Source of the DNA: a bacterium
Lineage (GTDB): Bacteria > Bacillota > Clostridia > Oscillospirales > Oscillospiraceae
Length of the DNA: 64,000 bases
Assembly: GCA_004560375.1 (NCBI GenBank)
Contig: SFVC01000007.1
Location: 1-64,000, forward strand
Reading direction: 5' to 3'
This document shows positions 50,117-56,918 of this stretch, piece after piece (within the stretch, counting starts at the first letter, position 1; each line of letters opens with the position of its first letter). The notes under the pieces are model-generated. The model was not told the DNA's origin, ran no database searches, and saw only the letters and a program-made list of their open reading frames with translations. The translations under genes were made by a program, and so were the position numbers.

Positions 50117-50548
50117 TTACCCCAGTATATGCGATGCCGGAAGGGCGTCGCACAAAAACCGCGGAGTTCTTCCGTGCCAATTGCCGGCGAGGCGGCGGGA
50201 GTTCCCCTCCACGCCGTCCTGCCGGCGCCGTTTGCTGACCGGGATGACCACGCCGTTGCCCAGCCGGGCCTCATAGCGCACCAGTTCGGCCACATGGGCC
50301 AGGTTGATCAAAAAGCTGTTGTGGCGCCGGCAAAAGTGCCATGCGGGCAGCTTGGAGGCCAGCTCGGTCAGAGAACCGTTCCAGCCCTCTTTGCCGTCCT
50401 TTAGGTGGAGAAACACCCGGTGCAGAGCGGCCTCCACGGCGTAGATATCCTGATAGGCCAGGGAGAGGTGTTTGCTGCCTGCCTTCAGATACAGCCTGGC
50501 GTCCTGATACCGGCGGCGGTAGTCCTCCCGGATCAGCTCCGCCGGCCT
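50117..50548 (-). pseudogene. LytTR response-regulator remnant (DNA-binding domain only)
   Basis: The frame from an in-frame TGA (50551-50549) to 50117 encodes about 143 residues matching a LytTR DNA-binding domain: ARLYLKAGSKHLSLAYQDIY, HRVFLHLKDG, FCRRHNSFLINLAHVAEL, then NGVVIPVSKRRRQ. A normal LytTR regulator has a receiver domain of about 120 residues before this. None is encoded upstream, and the fragment has no ATG before the domain, only a GTG at 50437 inside it. I read it as a truncated gene; a short regulator starting at the GTG is the alternative. Confidence 0.65.
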
Positions 50549-50667
50549 TCAGCCGCGCCAACAGCGGCGAAGCTGTCAAAACGTGGGATTTCCAATCAGA
50601 GGGATTTTTTACCCATTTAGTCGAAGCGGCTTTTCTCCGGGAGGGCCCTTTTGTATAATGGGCCTGT

Positions 50668-50721
50668 CAACAAAAGCCCGCCCGGTGGGCAGCCTCTTGC
50701 GTGAAATGGGCTTTTTTTGTG
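50668..50721 (+). terminator. Hairpin with T run upstream of the SLH gene
   Basis: AAAAGCCC (about 50671-50678) pairs with GGGCTTTTTTT (50708-50718). A TATAAT at 50654-50659 lies just before it, so a short terminated transcript or an attenuated leader is possible. The 50549-50889 stretch has no gene. Confidence 0.45.
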
Positions 50722-50759
50722 TGAATTGCTTCTTTCCTGGGTTAGGGCCGTGGTATCAT

Positions 50760-50889
50760 AAAGGAGAGACTTTTGACGATATGCCCCGATCCATCGAATC
50801 CATCGGCGAAAGTCTGTCCGGTGCTGACGCCGCGCCCTTCCGCCGGCCGGGCGGCAGATCCACCGCATAAAATGTCAGGAGGTTTTTGT
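50760..50889 (+). other. Structured leader of the SLH-protein gene
   Basis: An 8-bp stem (AGACTTTT with GAAAGTCT) encloses CCGAT/ATCGG, and a second GC-rich hairpin follows, before the ribosome site AGGAGG. A TATCAT with TGG in front (50754-50759) could be the -10. No known riboswitch motif was recognised. Confidence 0.35.
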
Positions 50890-52032
50890 ATGAAAAAGCG
50901 TATCTTGTCCCTGCTGCTGTGCACGAGTCTGCTGGCGTCCACCCTGAGCGCCACCGCCCTGGCCGCCGACAGCGCCGCTCCGTCCGGCCCCCAGGGGGAG
51001 CCCACCCTCTATCTCAACGGCGAGAAGATGGCGGCCGCCGAGGAGGGGAGCACCCTCACCTTTGAAAACGGCGGCACGGCCACCTTGACCACCGCGGGTG
51101 AGAACGAAACCGGGGGCACGGACTATGCCCTGACCCTGGAAAACGTTCGAGCCACCAAGTCCGTGCATCAGGACATCGGCGGCGAGCTCCGGGCCGCCGG
51201 ACTCTACTTCCTGGGCAGCGGCCAGACCTCGGGTACGGAGAAGCGGGACACCCTGTCCATCACCTTGAAGGGTACAAACTTCATCCTCGCCCAGGGGGAG
51301 GCTGACGACGCCTCCGCCACCGCCCTGGTCAGCGTCGGATCCGTCTCCATCTCCGGGGAGGGCTCCCTGAACCTGATTGCCATGCCCGCAGAGGGGGCTG
51401 AGACCTCCTGCAGCGGGACGTTCATCATCGGCGATGTGAGCGTTGGTTCCACAGTATACTGCTCCGTGCAAACGGGCCGGGCCCTCCTTCTGAGCGGCGA
51501 CGTCACCTTTGCCGACGGCGCCACCCTGCGTTGGCCCACCGAGCTGACCCTGACGGAATCGGGCATGAAGGTGCTGATGAACGGCGAGGCCGCCGCCGAT
51601 ATGATGGTGGTAGCCGCCCCCACCGACTCCGTCAACCGCAGCGTGGCGGTGTTCAACCTGTGGCGGGTCAAGGGCTCTCCCGCCCCCGAGGGGGCGTATC
51701 CCTTCACCGATGAGCCCATGGGCGGCTTCATGCGGGACGCCATCCACTGGGCCGGTTCCACCGGCCTGGCCAAGGGCTACGGCGACGGCACATTTGGCTG
51801 CAACGACCCCATCACCAACGAGCAGTTCGCCGTCCTGTTCTACCGTCTCATCGGCAGCCCCGCCGTGGAGGGCGACTTCCCCTCCGACTACCCCTATGCC
51901 GGCAGCGTCAGCTCCTGGGCCCGGGACGCGATGCTCCGGGCCGTGTCCCAGAGCTGGAAGGTGGATCCCAAGGGCATCCTCACCCACGCTGAGATGGATC
52001 GCCTGGTGGCGGTTCTGAGCCGGAGAGACTGA
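50890..52032 (+). CDS. Secreted protein with C-terminal SLH domain
   Basis: 380 residues. Signal peptide (residues 1-26, cleavage after ALAA). The middle part is beta-rich with repeated strands such as DTLSITLKGTNFIL and GSVSISGEGSLNLI, resembling a carbohydrate-binding-like beta-helix of Clostridial surface proteins. The C-terminus has one clear S-layer homology repeat (YPFTDEPMGGFMRDAIHWAG ... GYGDGTFGCNDPITNEQFA, about residues 275-330) and a second weak one. It should be held non-covalently on pyruvylated wall polymer, matching the CsaB fusion at 16 kb. The start at 50890 has AGGAGG upstream. Function of the beta part unknown. Confidence 0.85.
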   Translation: MKKRILSLLLCTSLLASTLSATALAADSAAPSGPQGEPTLYLNGEKMAAAEEGSTLTFENGGTATLTTAGENETGGTDYALTLENVRATKSVHQDIGGELRAAGLYFLGSGQTSGTEKRDTLSITLKGTNFILAQGEADDASATALVSVGSVSISGEGSLNLIAMPAEGAETSCSGTFIIGDVSVGSTVYCSVQTGRALLLSGDVTFADGATLRWPTELTLTESGMKVLMNGEAAADMMVVAAPTDSVNRSVAVFNLWRVKGSPAPEGAYPFTDEPMGGFMRDAIHWAGSTGLAKGYGDGTFGCNDPITNEQFAVLFYRLIGSPAVEGDFPSDYPYAGSVSSWARDAMLRAVSQSWKVDPKGILTHAEMDRLVAVLSRRD

Positions 52033-52058
52033 CCGGGCAAACGCGGCATCCCGTGATG

Positions 52059-52089
52059 ACAGAGCGGAGGCGTTTCCTCCGCTCTGTTT
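52059..52089 (+). terminator. Terminator of the SLH gene
   Basis: Twelve-bp perfect stem ACAGAGCGGAGG/CCTCCGCTCTGT, loop CGTTT, short T tail. Confidence 0.65.
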
Positions 52090-52097
52090 GCGATAAA

Positions 52098-52151
52098 ATC
52101 GCGGATATTCCACTTTCCAAAACGGTTTTTTTGTGATAAAATGTCCGCGAT
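52098..52151 (+). promoter_or_regulatory. Promoter of the partner-switching transport operon, framed by an inverted repeat
   Basis: TTTCCA (52114-52119), 17 bp, TAAAAT (52137-52142). ATCGCGGA (52098-52105) and TCCGCGAT (52144-52151) are perfect inverted copies on either side of the promoter, each next to a GATAAAAT. This could be an operator, or an RNA helix if transcription starts earlier. Confidence 0.55.
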
Positions 52152-52181
52152 GTCTCATCAGCTAACGGAGGACAACCTGAC

Positions 52182-53759
52182 ATGTCGATGATCGGCCTTA
52201 CCAACGAAAATATTGATCTGGCGGCGGCGCGGACGGAGGAATTCCTGAGCGAATGCGGCTTGAACGGAAAGGATCGCCTGCGTCTGCGCCTGACCATTGA
52301 GGAGACCCTGCTGAAATACCAGGAGGCCCTGGGGCCGGATGGAACCTTTTCCATCCGCTGCGTCAGGCGGCTGGGCCGCAGCCGCGTTGAGCTGGCCTTC
52401 CCCGGCGAGCGGATCGACCCCGCCCTCTCCCAGGAGGAGACGGACAGCGAGGTTCTGCGGGGCCTGCTGGCGGGGATGGGCGCGGCGCCCAGCTGGCAGT
52501 ACAAAAACGGGGTCAATCTGGTCAGCTTTACCCCGCCGAGGAAAAAACCCTCCCAGGTATTGACGCTGCTGGCGTCCATCCTTCTGGCGGTGGTGTGCGG
52601 GCTGCTGGGCCTGCTGCTGCCCGAGGAGGCCCGGATCTTCCTGTCCCAGGATCTGGTGTCCCCGCTGTTCAACACCTTTATGGGGCTGCTCACCGCTGTG
52701 GCCGGGCCGATGATCTTTCTGTCGGTGACCTGGGGGATCTACAGCATCGGGGATACCGCCACCCTGGGCCGCATCGGCAGCAAAATGATCGGGCGGTTTT
52801 TGGTGATCTCCCTGCTGGTGGGCGTGGGAATGCTGGGGCTGTTTCTGCCCTTTTTCTCCCTGTCGGGTTCGGGAAGCGCCTCCTTTAATTTCCGGGAGCT
52901 GCTGGAGATGGTGCTGGATATTGTGCCCGGCAATTTCTTCACCCCCTTTACCGAAGGCAATCCCCTGCAGATCATCTTTGTGGCGGTGCTCATCGGACTG
53001 GCCCTTCTGGTGCTGGGGAGCAAGACTACCGTGGCCGCGTCCTTCATCGAGCAGAGCAACTACATCGTCCAGCTGATTATGGAGGGGATCAGCGCCCTGG
53101 TTCCCCTGTTCGTCTTTGGCAGCATCTTCACCATGATCCTCAACAAGAACTTTGCCGCCCTGGCGGGGGCCTACAAGTGGCCTTTGCTGGTGCTGCTGGG
53201 GGAGGCGGTGCTGGTGGCGGTCTATCTGCTGGCCGTCTCCATCCGCAAGAAGGTGGGGGTAGGGACGCTGGCGAAAAAGCTGTTCCCCACCTTCCTCATC
53301 TGTCTGTCCACCGCCTCCTCCTCCGCCGCGTTCTCCACCAATGTGGAGACCTGCGAACAGAGCCTGGGCATCGACAGGCGGATCGTCAACTTCGGCATTC
53401 CCCTGGGCCAGGTGGTATTCATGCCCGGCGCCATCGCGCTGTTTCTGGCGGCGGGGCTGTGCATGGGCGAGCTCTACCAGGTGGAGATGTCTCCCGGCTG
53501 GCTGGCGTCGGCGCTGCTCATCGCGGTGGTGCTGGCGGTGGCGGCCCCGCCGGTGCCCGGAGGCGCGCTGACGTGCTACACCATGCTCTTTACCCAACTC
53601 AACGTTCCCTCTGAGGCCATCACCATCGCCATCACCCTGAATATCATCATGGACTTTGTGGCCACGGCGGTAAACGTTCTGTGCCTTCAGACCGAGCTGG
53701 TGGAGCTGGCGGGAGGCCTGGATATGCTGGATGTGGAAGCATTAAGACAGCGCAAGTAA
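52182..53759 (+). CDS. GHKL-like domain fused to a dicarboxylate/amino-acid:cation symporter (DAACS family)
   Basis: 525 residues. Residues 1-117 are soluble and align by eye with the GHKL ATPase domain of the phosphatase two genes downstream: an N-box-like RLRLTIEETLLKYQEALG (residues 34-51, catalytic Asn replaced by Lys), FPGERIDP where the active copy has DNGKPYDP, and WQYKNGVNLVSF near 105. ATP binding is therefore doubtful. From residue 125 on it is a DAACS transporter with about eight membrane segments, the serine-rich loop STASSSAAFSTNVETCEQ and a C-terminal NIIMDFVATAVNV. The Arg usual in acidic-substrate members near that Asp is not seen, so a neutral amino acid is possible. Start at 52182 with CGGAGG upstream; first gene of the operon. 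Confidence 0.85.
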   Translation: MSMIGLTNENIDLAAARTEEFLSECGLNGKDRLRLRLTIEETLLKYQEALGPDGTFSIRCVRRLGRSRVELAFPGERIDPALSQEETDSEVLRGLLAGMGAAPSWQYKNGVNLVSFTPPRKKPSQVLTLLASILLAVVCGLLGLLLPEEARIFLSQDLVSPLFNTFMGLLTAVAGPMIFLSVTWGIYSIGDTATLGRIGSKMIGRFLVISLLVGVGMLGLFLPFFSLSGSGSASFNFRELLEMVLDIVPGNFFTPFTEGNPLQIIFVAVLIGLALLVLGSKTTVAASFIEQSNYIVQLIMEGISALVPLFVFGSIFTMILNKNFAALAGAYKWPLLVLLGEAVLVAVYLLAVSIRKKVGVGTLAKKLFPTFLICLSTASSSAAFSTNVETCEQSLGIDRRIVNFGIPLGQVVFMPGAIALFLAAGLCMGELYQVEMSPGWLASALLIAVVLAVAAPPVPGGALTCYTMLFTQLNVPSEAITIAITLNIIMDFVATAVNVLCLQTELVELAGGLDMLDVEALRQRK

Positions 53760-53787
53760 ACGCTTGATTTGAGAGGAGATCATCACG

Positions 53788-54084
53788 ATGACCATTACCA
53801 AGAATCTGGACGGCACTACCCTGACCCTGGCCCTGGAGGGCCGGCTGGACACCACCACCGCCCCCCAGCTGGAGACGGAGGTGAAAGCCTCCCTGGCGGG
53901 CGTCACGGATCTGATCCTGGACTTCACCGCCTTGGAGTATATCTCCTCCGCCGGACTGCGGGTGGTGCTCTCCGCCCAAAAGGCCATGAACAAGCAGGGG
54001 CGCATGGTGGTTCGGGGCGTCAACGAGTATGTGATGGAGGTTCTGGAAGTCACCGGCTTTTCCGACATCCTGACCATCGAATAA
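53788..54084 (+). CDS. STAS domain protein (anti-sigma factor antagonist type)
   Basis: 98 residues, the size of SpoIIAA/RsbV. Beta strand LTLALEGRLDTTTAPQLE, then DLILDFTALEYISSAGLRVV with the phosphoacceptor serine at Ser53 or Ser54, then GFSDILTIE. In partner switching, dephosphorylated STAS protein binds a GHKL kinase. Here the phosphatase-kinase gene starts only 3 bases after the stop. GAGAGGAGATC precedes the start. No sigma factor or separate RsbW-like kinase is encoded nearby. Confidence 0.95.
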   Translation: MTITKNLDGTTLTLALEGRLDTTTAPQLETEVKASLAGVTDLILDFTALEYISSAGLRVVLSAQKAMNKQGRMVVRGVNEYVMEVLEVTGFSDILTIE

Positions 54085-54087
54085 GCC

Positions 54088-56901
54088 ATGGCCTATCTGC
54101 GTCTGGCCCTGGCGGCCGCCTGCCCGGCGGTTGTCACGGCGGTTTTATATCTCTGGAACGGAAAAATCGCCCCGGCAGTTCGAAAGAGCTGGGGACGGCA
54201 GATCCTGTTTGGGCTGATCTTCGGCGCGGTGGCGGTGATCGGCTCCGAGTTCGGCGTGCCCATCGACGGCGCCATCATCAACGTCCGGGACGCGGCGCCG
54301 CTGTGCGCGGGGCTGATCTTCGGCCCCCCGGCGGGGATCATCGCCGGGGTGATCGGCGGCCTGGAGCGGTGGTTTGCCGTGCTTTGGGGCGCGGGAACCT
54401 ACACCCGCCTGGCCTGTAGTGTGTCCACCGCCCTGGCGGGGTGCTTCGCCGCCGTTTTGCGTAAGTGGATGTTTGACAACAAGACCCCCTCCTGGCAATA
54501 CGGCTTCGCCATCGGCGTGATCACAGAAGTGTTCCATATGCTGATGGTCTTTTTCACCAATATGGCCGACGTGCGGGTGGCCTTTGGCTTTGTGCGCCTT
54601 TGCGCGGGGCCCATGATCCTGGCCAACGGCTGCGCGGTGATGTGCGCGGTGGCCCTGGTGACCCTGCTGAGCCGGCGGGAGCGCAAAAGCCTGTGTGGGG
54701 AGCACCGCCAGCTGACCCAGACCTTCTCCAGATGGCTGTCGGCGGTGGTGTTGGTGGCCTTTTGCGCCACCAGCGTGTTCACCTGGTTTTTGCAAACCAG
54801 CTGGGCGGAGGACAGCAACCGCCAGCTCCTCACGCTCAATCTGGACGACGTCAAGCAGGACATTCTGGACGCCTCGGACGCCAACCTGCTGGAGCTGACC
54901 CGGGGCGTAGCCGCCGATTTGGACGCCGCCAAAACGGTCAACGGCGGCACTCTGGCCGCCATCTGCCGCAAGCCGGGCAACGACTTTTCCGAGATCAATG
55001 TGGTGGACGAGAACGGGATCATCATGAGCTCCACCACCCTGTCCTACCGCGGCTTCGATATGGCCTCCGGGGAGCAGTCCAGCGAATTTCTGGCGCTTCT
55101 GGACGGCGTCCAGGAGTATGTGCAGAGTTATCAGCCCGTGTCCAAGGACGGCAAGACCTATATGAAATACGCCGCCGTGGCGCTGGAGCGGGGCGGTTTT
55201 GTCCAGGTGGGGTATAACGCCGCGCGCTTTCGCCGGGACATTGACCAGCGGGTGGTGGGAGCCGCCAAAAACCGCCATGTGGGGGAGAACGGCTACCTCA
55301 TCATTGCCGCCGAGGACTGGACCATCGTCAGCGGCCCCCGGGGGGACGAGGGGGAGAACCTGTCCGCCGCCGGCATCTGGCTGGATACAGACGCCACGGC
55401 GGAATACGCCCGGTTTGAATGCACGGCCTATGGGGAGCGGTGCTACGGTATGTACACCGTCACCGAGGGCTATTACATCGTAGCCGTCACCCCGGCCCGG
55501 GACGTGGTGTTCTCCCGGGATCTGTCCGTGTTCATCACCATTTTTATGGAGATCCTGGTTTTTGCCGCGCTGTTCGTGCTGGTGTATCTCCTCATTAAAA
55601 AGCTGGTGGTGGAAAATATTCACGAGATCAACCACAGCCTGCGGGAGATCACCGGGGGCAATCTGAACGTGTCGGTGAACGTTCGCACCAACGAGGAATT
55701 CGTCTCCCTGTCCGACGATATCAACTCCACCGTCCTCACCCTGAAAGGCTATATCGCCCAGGCGGCGGCCCGGCTGGACAAGGAGCTGGAGGTGGCCAAG
55801 GTCATCCAGTCCTCCACCCTGCCCAGCGTCTTCCCGCCCTATCCCCAGCGGACGGACTTTGATATCTTCGCCCAGATGGACACCGCCCGGGAGGTAGGGG
55901 GCGACTTTTACGACTTCTATCTGCTGGACAACGACCGCCTGGCCTTTTTGATCGCCGATGTGTCGGGCAAGGGCATCACCGCGGCCATGTTTATGATGAA
56001 GGCCAAGACCATCCTCAAAAGCTATGCGGAGAAGGAGCGCGACGTGGCCGCCATCCTCACCCACGCCAACCAGGCGCTGTGCGAGGGGAACGACGCGGAG
56101 ATGTTCGTCACCTGCTGGATGGGCATCCTGCGCTTTTCCACCCACACCGTCTCCTTTGCCAACGCCGGACACAATCCGCCCCTGATCCGCCGCCGGGGCG
56201 GGCAGTTTGAATACTTCAAGTCCAGACCCGGCTTTGTCCTGGGGGGCATGGAGGGGATCCGCTACCGCTCCGGGGAGCTGACGCTGGAGCCGGGGGACGA
56301 GATCTTCCTCTATACCGACGGGGTCACCGAGGCCAATGACAGAGAAAACGCCCTCTATGGCGAGGATCGGCTGCTGGCGGTGCTGAACGCCCTGGAGGAC
56401 GCGGACGCCCAGACCGTCTGCCGCCGGGTTAAGGCGGACGTGGACGCCTTCGTGGGAGACGCCGACCAGTTTGACGACATCACCATGCTCCACCTGCGCT
56501 TACTGCCCCAAACCATGCTGGAGCTGCCCCCCGAGCTGGCCCAGCTGGAGCGGGCCACCGCCTTTGTGGAGGATACCCTGCGCGCTAACGGAGTGGACGG
56601 GAAAACGGTGGTGAAGATGAACATCGCCGTGGACGAGATCTTCTCCAACATCGCCCGGTACAGCGGGGCGGACAGGGCGCGGCTGGAATGCGCCGTAACC
56701 CCGGATCGCGTGACGGTGCGGTTTGTGGATAACGGCAAGCCCTATGACCCCACCCAGCAGGCCGAGCCGGACGTCACCCTGTCCGCCGAGGAGCGGGGCA
56801 TTGGGGGGCTTGGCATCCTCATGGTGAAGAAGTCCATGGACGGCGTGGAATACACCTACGAGAACGGTCAAAATATCCTGACCCTTTGGAAAAATCGTTG
56901 A
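54088..56901 (+). CDS. Membrane sensor with LytS-type 5TM, Cache-like sensor, HAMP, PP2C phosphatase and GHKL kinase domains
   Basis: 937 residues. Residues 1-195: a five- to six-helix domain of the LytS type (GAIINVRDAAPLCAGLIFGP). A helix at about 215-236 leads to an extracytoplasmic sensor of about 240 residues resembling dCache (INVVDENGIIMSS, GYLIIAAEDWTIVSG). A helix at 481-503 leads to HAMP (about 505-560). A SpoIIE/RsbU-type PP2C spans about 590-800 with GGDFYDFY, DVSGKG, FANAGHNPP and LYTDGVTEA. A GHKL ATPase domain fills about 815-937 with MNIAVDEIFSNIARYSG, DNGKPYDP and GIGGLGILMVKK. It can in principle both phosphorylate and dephosphorylate the STAS protein. 3 bases after STAS and 17 bases before the permease gene. 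Confidence 0.93.
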   Translation: MAYLRLALAAACPAVVTAVLYLWNGKIAPAVRKSWGRQILFGLIFGAVAVIGSEFGVPIDGAIINVRDAAPLCAGLIFGPPAGIIAGVIGGLERWFAVLWGAGTYTRLACSVSTALAGCFAAVLRKWMFDNKTPSWQYGFAIGVITEVFHMLMVFFTNMADVRVAFGFVRLCAGPMILANGCAVMCAVALVTLLSRRERKSLCGEHRQLTQTFSRWLSAVVLVAFCATSVFTWFLQTSWAEDSNRQLLTLNLDDVKQDILDASDANLLELTRGVAADLDAAKTVNGGTLAAICRKPGNDFSEINVVDENGIIMSSTTLSYRGFDMASGEQSSEFLALLDGVQEYVQSYQPVSKDGKTYMKYAAVALERGGFVQVGYNAARFRRDIDQRVVGAAKNRHVGENGYLIIAAEDWTIVSGPRGDEGENLSAAGIWLDTDATAEYARFECTAYGERCYGMYTVTEGYYIVAVTPARDVVFSRDLSVFITIFMEILVFAALFVLVYLLIKKLVVENIHEINHSLREITGGNLNVSVNVRTNEEFVSLSDDINSTVLTLKGYIAQAAARLDKELEVAKVIQSSTLPSVFPPYPQRTDFDIFAQMDTAREVGGDFYDFYLLDNDRLAFLIADVSGKGITAAMFMMKAKTILKSYAEKERDVAAILTHANQALCEGNDAEMFVTCWMGILRFSTHTVSFANAGHNPPLIRRRGGQFEYFKSRPGFVLGGMEGIRYRSGELTLEPGDEIFLYTDGVTEANDRENALYGEDRLLAVLNALEDADAQTVCRRVKADVDAFVGDADQFDDITMLHLRLLPQTMLELPPELAQLERATAFVEDTLRANGVDGKTVVKMNIAVDEIFSNIARYSGADRARLECAVTPDRVTVRFVDNGKPYDPTQQAEPDVTLSAEERGIGGLGILMVKKSMDGVEYTYENGQNILTLWKNR

Positions 56902-56918
56902 GAAGGGAGACTGTGCCC

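Noticed and set aside
54145..56493. 782-codon open frame on the minus strand
   Set aside because: Antisense to the sensor phosphatase, whose domains are intact.
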